From contig CAKTSK010000020.1 of the NCBI GenBank assembly GCA_934597725.1, forward strand, positions 1-36,537: a stretch of 36,537 nucleotides of DNA, read 5' to 3'. Shown here piece after piece: positions 15,946 through 24,148 of this stretch. Each line of letters starts with the position of its first letter. The first letter of the stretch is position 1. The notes under the pieces were generated by a model. The model did not search any database. It was given only the letters and a program-made list of their open reading frames with translations, and had not been told where the DNA came from. A program made the translations under genes and the position numbers. Source of the DNA: an uncultured Eubacteriales bacterium (GTDB lineage Bacteria > Bacillota > Clostridia > Oscillospirales > Oscillospiraceae).

Positions 15946-17232
15946 TCAGGTCTCTTCCCGGACGATCCACTCGGCGGCCAGCTCCGTGGCCGTGCCGTCG
16001 TCCGGGTAGCATAGCTGCAGTTCTTTCCCCGTCTGCCCCAGGGCGTCCGCCGCTGCCGCCGCCTGGCGCTCCGGCAGGACCTGCTGAGAGCGGTCGGCCA
16101 GGGTATACTGCCGCAGATAGAGGAAGAAGGAGGTGACCTCCCTGCCCTCAAAGAGGAACTGGGCGCTCCAGCCCTCTCCCCACAGCTGGACGGGCGTATT
16201 ATTGAGCAGGTAGCAGAAGGTCAGGGCCACGGTGCCGTCCTCCAGGGTCTCGATGCTCTGGCAGCACATCCGCCCGTCTCCCATCCAGTCTCCGGCCAGT
16301 CCGTTCAGGATCTCTTCGGCCTTGATCTGCAAGTCCTTCTCCCGGGCGGAGAGGGCCTGATACCGGGCCTGGCCGCTTTCTGCCGCATGGAAGGTGAGCT
16401 TCCCGTTTTTCTGCAGGCGCAGGGTGTCTGCGCCCTCCTGGATCACCGTGCCGTCGGCAGCCTCATAGACGGCTGCCGCCCGGAGGTTGAAGTCCAGCGC
16501 CGAGGCCAGGGCCTGCCGTCCTGCCTCGTCCAGCTGCTGCAAGGGATTGGACACCCGGTAGACCGGGCAATACGGCGTCTCGTTCAGCAGCAGCATGTCC
16601 GGGGCCAGGAGCGAGGCCACTTCCGGGACCTCAAAAGCAAACCGGGCTCCGTTGTCCGGCAGCCCCAGCAGGCTGGCCGGGAGGGACAAATTGTCCCGCA
16701 GCTGGCTCACATAGTAATCCTTGGTCTCGTCGTTGTAATAGTACAGACGATCCGCTCGGCCAGACCGGGTGGTGATGAGGAAGCGCCGGCCCTCTCCCTC
16801 CTCTTCGTCGTTCCGGCTGGTGAAGGAGATGTTGTAGAGAAAGTCATAATAGACCCAGCTGCCCGTCTGGGAGAGCGCCTCCTGCCAGTCCTCCTTGGTG
16901 CTGCTCTTGGCTGCGCTCATGTCGTCCACGGCTTGCAGGAGCAGTTCCTGCAAGCCGTCGTCCCGGTACAGTCCCACCGTCCGCGGCCTGTCATACTGCA
17001 CGCCGTAGCGTCCCTGGCTGGTCTGGACCACCAGACGCGCCGGCAGCCCCCGGGACAGGGCGGTGTCCTGGACCCCGGTAAACACCGTCTGGGCCCCCGT
17101 ACCGCTGCCGGCGCCCGCCGCCCCGCGAAACAGCTCCGACTGCCCGATGAGCACCAGCGCCGTGCAGACCAGCAGCACAATGAGCGCGTTTTCCAGCCGG
17201 TCGATCTTCCGGCGCCTCTCGTTCTTGTTCAT
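15946..17232 (-). CDS. walH: WalH (YycH)-type regulator of the WalRK system
   Basis: A 428-residue protein with a basic cytoplasmic N-terminus (MNKNERRRKIDRLEN), one membrane helix (about 15-34, ALIVLLVCTALVLIGQS) and a large extracytoplasmic region, the layout of YycH. In Bacillus YycH and YycI form a complex that restrains WalK. The start overlaps the walK stop by four bases (17229-17232), giving tight coupling. It lies between walK and walI in the standard order. Confidence 0.82.
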   Translation of the reverse strand: MNKNERRRKIDRLENALIVLLVCTALVLIGQSELFRGAAGAGSGTGAQTVFTGVQDTALSRGLPARLVVQTSQGRYGVQYDRPRTVGLYRDDGLQELLLQAVDDMSAAKSSTKEDWQEALSQTGSWVYYDFLYNISFTSRNDEEEGEGRRFLITTRSGRADRLYYYNDETKDYYVSQLRDNLSLPASLLGLPDNGARFAFEVPEVASLLAPDMLLLNETPYCPVYRVSNPLQQLDEAGRQALASALDFNLRAAAVYEAADGTVIQEGADTLRLQKNGKLTFHAAESGQARYQALSAREKDLQIKAEEILNGLAGDWMGDGRMCCQSIETLEDGTVALTFCYLLNNTPVQLWGEGWSAQFLFEGREVTSFFLYLRQYTLADRSQQVLPERQAAAAADALGQTGKELQLCYPDDGTATELAAEWIVREET

Positions 17233-19004
17233 GGCTTCGGCCCCGCGATCTTCAGCGTCATCCGCACCGTCGTCCCCGGCCCGGGCTGGTCCACCAGCGT
17301 CAGGCTGCCCTCATGCTGGCGGATGATCTCCTGGGCAATGGACAGCCCCAGGCCCGTGCCGCCGGACTCCCGGGAGCGGGCCTTGTCCACCCGGTAGAAC
17401 CGCTCGAAGATCCGGTCCCGGTCCTCCGGCGGGATGCCGATGCCGTTGTCGGCCACTTCCAGCCAGACGCAGTCTCCCTCCATTCCGGCGGACATGTCGA
17501 TCCTGCCGCCGTCCGGGGTGTACTTGATGGCGTTGGAGAGGATATTCATGATCACCTGCAAGATCCGTTCCCGGTCGCCCCGGATCACCGGCAGCCCTTC
17601 CGTTCCCAGCAGCGACAGGGCGTGGCCCCGCCGCTGGGCCTCCATCCGCACCGCCTGATAGCTGTCCTCCAGCAGGGCGGCAAAGGGGAAGCTGGTCAGG
17701 CTCAGCTCGCTGTAGCCCGAGTCGAACCGGGACAGGGTGAGCAGGTCCTGCACAATGCGGATCATCCGGTCGCTCTCGTTGAGGATGACCCCCAGGAAGC
17801 TGGCGTTCATCTCCGGCGGCAGGTCGGGGTTTTCCGACAAAGTCTCGGCATAGCTGCGGATGTTGGTGATGGGCGTGCGCAGCTCATGGGAGACGTTGGC
17901 CACAAATTCTTTCCGCATGGTCTCGTTCTTCACCTGCTGGGTCACGTCGTGGACCACCACCAGCACCCCCACCTGCTTCTCCCGGTCAAAGGGGGCCAGA
18001 AACAGCAGCAAGATCCGCTCGCCCCGGACGGTTTCGCTCTCCAGGCAATCCCGTTCCAGGTTGAGGACGTCGTCCAGCGGGGCGATCTCCCCGAACAGTT
18101 CCTCATAGGTCACCTGGTTCCCCAAAGGAATGGCCCGGTCCAGCATCTCCTCTGCGGCCGGGTTGGCGTGGATGACCTCCCCGCTCTGGTTGAAGGCCAC
18201 CACCCCGTCGGTCATGTGCAGAAAGAGGGCGCTGAGCTTGGCCCGCTCGCTGTCCACCTCCCGGATGGTCACCTGGAGCTGGCTGGCCATGCCATTGAAG
18301 GCGTTGGTCAGCACGCCGATCTCGTCGTGGGACTCCACCTGGATCTCATGGCCGAAGTCCCCGGCCGCCACCCGCTTGGCGCCTCTGGTCAGGGCGCGGA
18401 TGGGCGTGACCATGGCCCGGGAGAGCAGGAAGGACAGCAGAATGGAGATCACCAGCCCAAAGACCAGGGCCTCGATGATCAGCTGAAAGAGCTGGCTGTT
18501 GAGTTCCCGCACCGCCGCCCGCTGGTCCAGGATATACACGATGTAATCCTGTCCCCCCCGGGAGATGGGCAGGGCCAGGTCCATGTAGTTGGCGGTCAGG
18601 TCGCTCTCGTTCCCCTCCCGTTTTTCGTTCAGGGCGATGAGCAGGTTGGGCGTGACTTGCTCCAGCGTCTGGCTGACGCTGTCGTCGGAGCTGGCCAGGA
18701 TCTCCCCCGTCGCACCATCCAAAATGTAGAAATTCCGGTTTTTGCCGTCCACGCCCAAGGGACCCATTTTGGCCACCAGGATCTCGTTGATGGCCTGGCT
18801 GCCATCGCTCTCCCCCTCCCGGGCGGTGACCAGGTCCCGGACAAACTCCGTGTCCTTGCTGAACACGTCTACCATCTGGGTATAAAATTGGTTCAGATAG
18901 AACCGGTTGACGGAATTGATCAGAAAGGCCCCGGCAATGGTCATCAGACAGGCCACCAGCAGGATCATGATCAGCACCAGCTTCATGTGCAGGCTTCGCA
19001 GCAC
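17229..19004 (-). CDS. walK: Sensor histidine kinase WalK (VicK/YycG)
   Basis: A 591-residue sensor kinase controlling cell-wall metabolism genes. Order of domains: TM1 (about 8-30), extracytoplasmic sensor loop (about 31-175), TM2 (about 177-198), HAMP (about 199-250, PIRALTRGAKRVAAGDFG), PAS (about 258-355), HisKA with FVANVSHELRTPITN (phospho-His near 371), and HATPase_c with NILSNAIKYTPDGG, VADNGIGIPPEDRDRIFERF and GGTGLGLSIAQEI. GTG at 19004 is preceded by AGGGGGAG. The domain set is that of WalK, including the cytoplasmic PAS. The gene starts 27 bases after walR. Confidence 0.95.
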   Translation of the reverse strand: MLRSLHMKLVLIMILLVACLMTIAGAFLINSVNRFYLNQFYTQMVDVFSKDTEFVRDLVTAREGESDGSQAINEILVAKMGPLGVDGKNRNFYILDGATGEILASSDDSVSQTLEQVTPNLLIALNEKREGNESDLTANYMDLALPISRGGQDYIVYILDQRAAVRELNSQLFQLIIEALVFGLVISILLSFLLSRAMVTPIRALTRGAKRVAAGDFGHEIQVESHDEIGVLTNAFNGMASQLQVTIREVDSERAKLSALFLHMTDGVVAFNQSGEVIHANPAAEEMLDRAIPLGNQVTYEELFGEIAPLDDVLNLERDCLESETVRGERILLLFLAPFDREKQVGVLVVVHDVTQQVKNETMRKEFVANVSHELRTPITNIRSYAETLSENPDLPPEMNASFLGVILNESDRMIRIVQDLLTLSRFDSGYSELSLTSFPFAALLEDSYQAVRMEAQRRGHALSLLGTEGLPVIRGDRERILQVIMNILSNAIKYTPDGGRIDMSAGMEGDCVWLEVADNGIGIPPEDRDRIFERFYRVDKARSRESGGTGLGLSIAQEIIRQHEGSLTLVDQPGPGTTVRMTLKIAGPKP

Positions 19005-19031
19005 AGCGCTCCCCCTCTCTTCTCCGGCGGG

Positions 19032-19742
19032 TCACAGCTCGCTCTGGAAGTAATAGCCCGCCCCGCGGCGGGTGATGATGTACTTGGGCTGGCCGGGGTC
19101 GTCCTCCAGCTTTTCCCGCAGGCGGCGGATGGCCACATCCACGCCGCGCACGTCCCCCACATAGCCCTCATAGTTCCACACCCGCTCCATCAGCTCCTGG
19201 CGGGAAAAGACCCGCCCGGCGTGGGAGGCCAGATAGGTCAGCAGCTCAAACTCCCGCTGGGTCAGCTCCAGCCGCTCGCCGTCCTTGGTCACCTGGCTGT
19301 CCGACCGGCGGATCACCAGCCGGCCCAGGTCCAGCACGTCGCCGGCGTTGTCCGCTGGCCGGCCCACCATGGCCACCCGGCGGATGTTGGCCTTCACCCG
19401 GGCCATCAGCTCCCGGATGGAAAAGGGCTTTGTGATGTAGTCGTCGGCCCCCAGATCCAGGCCCAGGATCTTGTCCTTCTCTTCCTCCCGGGCGGTGATG
19501 ATGAGCACCGGCGTGCTCTTTCCTTTGTCCCGGAGCAGCTTGCACACCTCAAAGCCGTTCATCCCCGGCAGCATCAGATCCAGCAGGATCAGGTCCGGCG
19601 CTTCCTCCAGGGCCAGGCGCAGACCGGTGACGCCGTCATAGGCTTCCAAGGTCTCATAGCCCTCTTTCTGAAGGTTGAAACGAAGGATGTCCACGATGTT
19701 TTTCTCGTCCTCCACCACAAGCACCCGCTGTTTTCGGTCCAT
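19032..19742 (-). CDS. walR: Response regulator WalR (VicR/YycF), OmpR family
   Basis: A 236-residue two-domain regulator. The receiver domain (about 1-120) has the acidic pair VVEDE, the phosphoacceptor in LILLDLMLPG and the lysine in DDYITKPFSIREL. The C-terminal OmpR winged helix (about 135-235) shows LTQREFELLTYLASHAGRVF and VWNYEGYVGDVRGVDVAIRR with the recognition helix. WalR is usually essential and activates autolysin genes. It follows the Nudix gene by 12 bases and precedes walK. Confidence 0.96.
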   Translation of the reverse strand: MDRKQRVLVVEDEKNIVDILRFNLQKEGYETLEAYDGVTGLRLALEEAPDLILLDLMLPGMNGFEVCKLLRDKGKSTPVLIITAREEEKDKILGLDLGADDYITKPFSIRELMARVKANIRRVAMVGRPADNAGDVLDLGRLVIRRSDSQVTKDGERLELTQREFELLTYLASHAGRVFSRQELMERVWNYEGYVGDVRGVDVAIRRLREKLEDDPGQPKYIITRRGAGYYFQSEL

Positions 19743-19754
19743 TCCGGCACCCCC

Positions 19755-20300
19755 TCACTTCCGGGGGGCATCCAGGAGGAAGGAGGCCTTCAGGATCCCC
19801 GCCAACGTCTTGCCGTCCTGGATCTCGCCCCGCCGGACCATCTCCAGCAGCTCGGGATACGGGACCCAGACGGTCTCTACAAACTCTCCGTCGTCCGGCC
19901 GGGGCGGTCCCTGGGTCAGGTCTTTGGCAAAGTACAGATAGATCCGCTCGGAAAGAATGCCCGGAGAGGAATAGCTGCACCCCATGGATTCCAGGGTCTG
20001 GGGCACCAGCCCCGTCTCCTCGGCCAGTTCCCGCAGGGCGCTGTCCCGGGGCTGCTCCCCTTGTTCCAGTTTGCCGGCCGGCAGCTCCAGGGTCTCCTCC
20101 CCCATGGGGTAGCGGTACTGGCGCACCAGCGCCACCCGCTGCTGGTTGTCCATGGCAAACACGGCCACGCCGCCCCGGTGTTCCACCACCTCCCGGTTCG
20201 TGACCCGGCCATCCATCAGCCGGGCGCGGTCCCGGCGGACGTTGACGATGATGCCCTCATAGCACCGTTCCTGGCTGAGCGTTTCTTCTTTGAATTCCAT
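19755..20300 (-). CDS. Nudix hydrolase, ADP-ribose pyrophosphatase type
   Basis: A 181-residue Nudix protein. The box G-x5-E-x7-R-E-U-x-E-E-x-G-U is complete: GKLEQGEQPRDSALRELAEE followed by TGL (about 98-120). The preceding VEHRGGVAVFAMDNQQRVAL and RQYRYPMGEETLELPAG are typical of ADP-ribose pyrophosphatases (NudF type), which yield AMP and ribose 5-phosphate. The second ATG (20300) is chosen, eight bases after GAGGT; the first ATG, six bases upstream, is too close to the site. It heads the walRKHI operon: promoter upstream, 12 bases to walR. Confidence 0.92.
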   Translation of the reverse strand: MEFKEETLSQERCYEGIIVNVRRDRARLMDGRVTNREVVEHRGGVAVFAMDNQQRVALVRQYRYPMGEETLELPAGKLEQGEQPRDSALRELAEETGLVPQTLESMGCSYSSPGILSERIYLYFAKDLTQGPPRPDDGEFVETVWVPYPELLEMVRRGEIQDGKTLAGILKASFLLDAPRK

Positions 20301-20353
20301 GTTCATATACCTCGCTTTCCGGGAAATGCTCCCCAAAACGACAGAATACTGCA

Positions 20354-20373
20354 CGGTCTCCGACAGGAGACCG
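20354..20373 (-). other. Hairpin in the Nudix-wal operon leader
   Basis: CGGTCTCC/GGAGACCG, an 8-bp perfect stem with a 4-base loop, lies within the 5' leader about 20 bases downstream of the -10 box. Not followed by a U-run; role unknown. Confidence 0.45.
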
Positions 20374-20392
20374 GCGGGTCTGATTCGAGCTT

Positions 20393-20421
20393 AGTATAGC
20401 ATATTTCCGCCAGACTGCCAA
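20393..20421 (-). promoter_or_regulatory. Promoter of the Nudix-walRKHI operon
   Basis: Minus strand TTGGCA (20416-20421) and TATACT (20393-20398), spacing 17, with TGC before the -10 (extended). It is back-to-back with the promoter of the small plus-strand gene. Confidence 0.8.
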
Positions 20422-20446
20422 CTTTTTTCCCTGGTAAGCATTGCAT

Positions 20447-20475
20447 TTGCGCCGCCGTCCCGCCCCTGCTATAAT
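20447..20475 (+). promoter_or_regulatory. Promoter of the small gene at 20541
   Basis: TTGCGC (20447-20452) and a perfect TATAAT (20470-20475), spacing 17. Confidence 0.68.
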
Positions 20476-20540
20476 GGCTCTCATCGGCTGGCGGCCTGTC
20501 TGCCGCACAGCCCTACTGTTCCCGTTCCAGGAGGTCCCCT

Positions 20541-20774
20541 ATGATCCTTTCCCCCATGGGCGCCGGGCTGGCGCTCTGTCTTTCCCAGGAAGAAGTTCCC
20601 CCCGTCCTCACCCGCCGCACCGTCCTGCCGCTGGTGCGCCGTGCGCTGGTCCAGGCCAACCGGCCGGTCCCGGCGGCGCTGGAGGTCAGCGTCTTTCCCG
20701 CGCGGCAGGGCGCCCTGGTGCTGGTCCGCCCCTGCCTGTCCGCGCCGCAGCCGGCCTCCCCGCTGCTGCACTGA
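20541..20774 (+). CDS. Small protein of unknown function, 77 residues
   Basis: I do not recognise this gene. It starts with ATG eight bases after GGAGGT, has its own promoter (TATAAT at 20470) and is closed by a strong terminator at 20796-20843, so it is very likely expressed. The product begins MILSPMGAGLALCLSQEEVP, has a basic middle (TRRTVLPLVRRALVQANRPV) and a hydrophobic strand-like part (LEVSVFPARQGALVLVRP). No membrane helix or cysteine pattern is apparent. It diverges from the Nudix-wal operon. Confidence 0.6.
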   Translation: MILSPMGAGLALCLSQEEVPPVLTRRTVLPLVRRALVQANRPVPAALEVSVFPARQGALVLVRPCLSAPQPASPLLH

Positions 20775-20795
20775 TGGCACTGCCCAGAAGCAACG

Positions 20796-20843
20796 AACCG
20801 GCAGGGCCTCTCCCCCTTTTCAGGAGAGGCCCTGCCGGTTTCT
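20796..20843 (+). terminator. Terminator of the small gene
   Basis: AACCGGCAGGGCCTCTCC (20796-20813) pairs perfectly over 18 bases with GGAGAGGCCCTGCCGGTT (20823-20840), then TTTCT. Confidence 0.9.
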
Positions 20844-20866
20844 ATCCCCTCTTGCTTACAAACCAA

Positions 20867-20900
20867 CAGGACGGCATGGCGCTTCTGCCATGCCGTCCTG
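20867..20900 (-). terminator. Terminator of the fprA operon
   Basis: A 14-bp perfect stem CAGGACGGCATGGC/GCCATGCCGTCCTG with a 6-base loop, 25 bases after the fprA stop; on the minus strand it is followed by the T-rich TTGGTTTGT. Confidence 0.8.
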
Positions 20901-20925
20901 CAATACATTGATACAATTCTGTTGG

Positions 20926-22143
20926 TCAGTTGTCCTTCATGGATTCCAGAATGCCGTCGGCCAGCATCTCCAGCTCCCCTGCCTTGCCCTCGTTCAGGGC
21001 GGAGGCCAGGCTGAGCCGCTCGTTGATGACGGTCATGTTCTTCATCTCGTTGTTCACGAAATTCTGCATCAGGTCCCCGGACTTCACTGCCCAGGAGCCG
21101 TTCTCAATGATGGCAACGGTCCGGTTCTGGAGGTTCAGCGCCTTCAGATGGAGCAGATAGTCGTGCATGACCGGGTAGATCCCCAGGTTATAGGTCACCG
21201 AGGCCAGCACGATGTGGCTCAGGCGGAAGGACTCCGACACCAGCTGGGACACATGGGTGTTGGACACATCGTAGACCCACACATTGGACATGCCCTTCTC
21301 GCACAGCTTGGCAGCCAGCGCCTGGGCAGCCGCTTCGGTGTTGCCATACATGGAGGCATAGGCGATGAGCACGCCCTTTTCCTCGGGCTCATAGCGGCTC
21401 CACTTGTCGTACTTGTCGATGAAGTACATCAGATCCTTCCGCCACACGGGGCCGTGCAGGGGGCAGATGAACTTGATCTGGTCCAGGATGGCCCCGGCCT
21501 TTTTCAGCAGCAGCTGCACATGGGGGCCGTATTTGCCCACGATGTTGGTCAGATACCGGCGGGCGTCGTCCAGCCAGTCCCGCTCAAAGTCCACCTCGTC
21601 GGCAAACAGCTTGCCGTCCAGCGCGCCGAAGGTGCCGAAGGCATCGGCAGAGAACAGGACCCCGGCGGTGCTGTCAAAGGAGACCATGGCCTCGGGCCAG
21701 TGGACCATGGGGGCGGCCACGAAGTTCACCAGATGCTTGCCGAAGCTCTGGCTGTCCCCTTCCTTGACCTCGATGAGCTCATGGCTGTCCACCTGGAAGC
21801 CGAACTGCCGCATGAGCATGAAGGATTTCTCGGTGGAGATGATCTTCACCTGGGGCCAGCGCAGCAGGATCTCCTCGATGGAGGCGCCGTGGTCCGGCTC
21901 CATGTGGTTGATGACCAGATAGTCCAGCGGACGGCCGGCCAGCAGATGCTCAACATTTTCCAGCAGCTGGCGGCAGGCGGACCAGTCCACGGTGTCAAAG
22001 AGGGCGGTCTTTTCGTCCAGCAGCAGATAGGCATTGTAGGACACGCCTCTGGGGATGGGGTGGATATTCTCAAACAGGTGCAGCCGGTGGTCATTGGCGC
22101 CGACCCAATAGAGGTCGTCTGTTACTTTACGCACACAATACAT
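20926..22143 (-). CDS. fprA: Flavodiiron protein (A-type flavoprotein, FprA), O2/NO reductase
   Basis: A 405-residue flavodiiron protein. The beta-lactamase-like domain carries all diiron ligands: HMEPDH (H80, E82, D84, H85), H148 in PMVHWPE, D167 in FSADAFG and H230 in CPLHGPV. The C-terminal flavodoxin domain (about 257-400) has the FMN loop AYASMYGNTEAAAQ. Such enzymes reduce O2 to water and/or NO to N2O in the cytoplasm of anaerobes, usually with electrons from rubredoxin. There is no fused rubredoxin here, but the gene directly upstream encodes one. ATG 22143 follows AAAGGAGG; it begins 14 bases after the fusion gene stop, so both are on one mRNA. Confidence 0.96.
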   Translation of the reverse strand: MYCVRKVTDDLYWVGANDHRLHLFENIHPIPRGVSYNAYLLLDEKTALFDTVDWSACRQLLENVEHLLAGRPLDYLVINHMEPDHGASIEEILLRWPQVKIISTEKSFMLMRQFGFQVDSHELIEVKEGDSQSFGKHLVNFVAAPMVHWPEAMVSFDSTAGVLFSADAFGTFGALDGKLFADEVDFERDWLDDARRYLTNIVGKYGPHVQLLLKKAGAILDQIKFICPLHGPVWRKDLMYFIDKYDKWSRYEPEEKGVLIAYASMYGNTEAAAQALAAKLCEKGMSNVWVYDVSNTHVSQLVSESFRLSHIVLASVTYNLGIYPVMHDYLLHLKALNLQNRTVAIIENGSWAVKSGDLMQNFVNNEMKNMTVINERLSLASALNEGKAGELEMLADGILESMKDN

Positions 22144-22157
22144 CGTCAAATCCTCCT

Positions 22158-24068
22158 TTACGCTTCGATAAACATTTCTTTGCCTTCGGCGCACTCGGGA
22201 CAGACCCAGTCCTCCGGCAGCTTTTCAAACAGGGTACCCGGCGCGATCTCGCCGTTCTCGTCCCCCAGCTCGGGGACATATTCATAGCCGCAGCCGCCGC
22301 AGACATACCGCTTGCCGATGGGCTCGGGCTTGGGCGGCGTGGGCCGCTTCATCTTGACCATGGGGGGCGCGGGCTGCTTCTCCCCGGTGTCCAGGGCGGC
22401 GGCCAGCAGGGGCAGGATCACATTCACGTCGCCCACGATGCCGTAGTCACAGTTCTTGAAGATGGGCGCGCCGGCGTTGGTGTTGATGGCCACAATGGTG
22501 GAGGCATCCTTGATGCCCTTCAGGTGCTGCACTGCCCCGGAGATGCCGCAGGCAATGTACAGGTTACCGGAGAACTTCTGGCCGGACATGCCCACATAGC
22601 GGTCCAGGGGGACATACTTGAGGGTCTCGGCCACCGGGCGGGAGGAACCCACCGCCGCGCCGGCCGCCTTGGCCAGGTTCTCGATGAGCTTCATGTTCTT
22701 CTTCTCCCCGATGCCCTGGCCGGCAGAAACCACCCGCTCAGCCTGGGTGATGGGCGTGTCCATGGGGATGCCCACGGTGAAGTCGTGGCCGTCCTTCTGC
22801 AGGTGGGCCACCAGCTCAGCCACCTGCTCCTCCGGCGTGCCGTCCCGGAAGATGTGGCGCTTACGCACGCCGGTGATGGGGGCGGGCTTCTTGGGCCGGC
22901 TGGAGGAACCGCCCTCGCTCTTGGGGGGCTTGCCCAGGATGTGGGAGGCGATGACCACCCGCTGGATCTCGTTGGTCCCTTCGTAGATGGTGGTGATCTT
23001 GGCATCCCGGAAGGCACGCTCCACTTCCATGCCCTTCATGAAGCCGGCGCCGCCGTGGATCTGCAGCGCGTCGTTGGTCACTTCCAGGGCGATGTCCGAG
23101 GCGTACAGCTTGGCCATAGCCGCTTCCATGGCATAGGGCTCGTGGTGCTCCTTCAGCTCTGCTGCCGAGTAGACCAGCATCCGCGCACAGCGCAGCTTGG
23201 TGGCCATGTCGGCCAGCTTGAAGGAGATGGCCTGCTGGAAGCCGATGGGCTTGCCGAACTGGATGCGCTCCTTGGCATATTCCAGCGCGGCGTCGTAAGC
23301 GCCCTGGGCGATGCCCAGCGCCTGGGCGGCGATGCCGATGCGGCCGCCATCCAGGGTAGCCATGGCGATCTTGAAGCCCTCGCCCTCTTTGCCCAGGAGG
23401 TTTTCCTTGGGGACCTTCACGTCGTTGAAGATCAGCTCGGCGGTGGTGGAGGAGCGAATGCCCATCTTGTCATAGTGGTCGCCGTAGTCAAAGCCCTTCC
23501 AGCCCTTTTCCACGATGAAGGCCGAGATGCCGCGGGTGCCGATGTCGGGGGTGGTGACGGCAAAGACCACATAGGTGTCCGCCTTGGGGGCGTTGGTAAT
23601 GAAGATCTTCCCGCCGTTGAGGACGTAGTGGTCCCCCTTCAGCACGGCGGTGGTCTCGGTGCCGCCGGAGTCGGAGCCGGCGTTGGGCTCGGTCAGGCCG
23701 AAAGCGCCGATCTTCTCGCCCTTGGCCAGGGGCACCAGATACTTTTTCTTCTGCTCCTCGGTGCCAAAGGCGAAGATGGGCCAGGAGCCCAGAGAGACGT
23801 GCGCCGACAGGATCACGCCGGTGCCGCCGTCCACCCGGGACAGCTCTTCCACGGCAATGGCGTAGCTGGTCACGTCCAGCCCGGCGCCGCCATATTCCTT
23901 GGGATAGGGCAGGCCCATGATCCCCATTTCTGCCATGTGCTTGACGGCCTCCTCGGGGAAGAGGTTGTCCTTGTCCATCAGAAAGGCGATGGGCTTGACT
24001 TCTGCCTCTGCAAAGGCCCTCACCTTTGCCCGGAAGTCTTCGTGTGCCTGGGTCGTCTTGAAATACAT
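22158..24068 (-). CDS. Acyl-CoA dehydrogenase / ETF-alpha FAD domain / rubredoxin fusion
   Basis: A 636-residue, three-part flavoprotein. Residues about 1-380 form a full acyl-CoA dehydrogenase: FGLTEPNAGSDSGGTETTA (FAD/substrate loop), QIHGGAGFMKGMEVERAFRD and the catalytic base in TTIYEGTNEIQR (near 361). After a P/S/K-rich linker, about 405-560 matches the C-terminal FAD domain of electron-transfer flavoprotein alpha (GAAVGSSRPVAE, YVGMSGQKFSGNLYIACGIS, TIVAINTNAGAPIFKNCDYG); ETF domain I and ETF-beta are absent. Residues about 585-636 are a complete rubredoxin (YVCGGCGYEYVPELGD ... DWVCPEC). Electrons should pass from acyl-CoA through two FADs to the Fe-Cys4 site and on to the FprA encoded next. 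ATG 24068 follows GGAGGT. Substrate chain length is unknown. Confidence 0.95.
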   Translation of the reverse strand: MYFKTTQAHEDFRAKVRAFAEAEVKPIAFLMDKDNLFPEEAVKHMAEMGIMGLPYPKEYGGAGLDVTSYAIAVEELSRVDGGTGVILSAHVSLGSWPIFAFGTEEQKKKYLVPLAKGEKIGAFGLTEPNAGSDSGGTETTAVLKGDHYVLNGGKIFITNAPKADTYVVFAVTTPDIGTRGISAFIVEKGWKGFDYGDHYDKMGIRSSTTAELIFNDVKVPKENLLGKEGEGFKIAMATLDGGRIGIAAQALGIAQGAYDAALEYAKERIQFGKPIGFQQAISFKLADMATKLRCARMLVYSAAELKEHHEPYAMEAAMAKLYASDIALEVTNDALQIHGGAGFMKGMEVERAFRDAKITTIYEGTNEIQRVVIASHILGKPPKSEGGSSSRPKKPAPITGVRKRHIFRDGTPEEQVAELVAHLQKDGHDFTVGIPMDTPITQAERVVSAGQGIGEKKNMKLIENLAKAAGAAVGSSRPVAETLKYVPLDRYVGMSGQKFSGNLYIACGISGAVQHLKGIKDASTIVAINTNAGAPIFKNCDYGIVGDVNVILPLLAAALDTGEKQPAPPMVKMKRPTPPKPEPIGKRYVCGGCGYEYVPELGDENGEIAPGTLFEKLPEDWVCPECAEGKEMFIEA

Positions 24069-24109
24069 GCCGTTACCTCCTTGTCGTCTGTGTCACGGTC
24101 TCAATACTT

Positions 24110-24122
24110 GATAATTTTTATC
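24110..24122 (-). promoter_or_regulatory. Palindrome between the Rrf2 gene and the fusion gene, possible operator
   Basis: GATAATTTTTATC: a GATAA-N3-TTATC palindrome in the 80-base gap, 42 bases upstream of the fusion gene start, in an AT-rich island. Candidate site for the adjacent Rrf2 regulator; inference from position and symmetry. Confidence 0.4.
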
Positions 24123-24148
24123 TACTTTTCCTGGGAAAGAATGGCCCC

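Noticed and set aside
17313..20399. Plus-strand frame of more than 1000 codons over walK, walR and the Nudix gene
   Set aside because: Antisense shadow with no family motif; the minus-strand genes have full domain sets.
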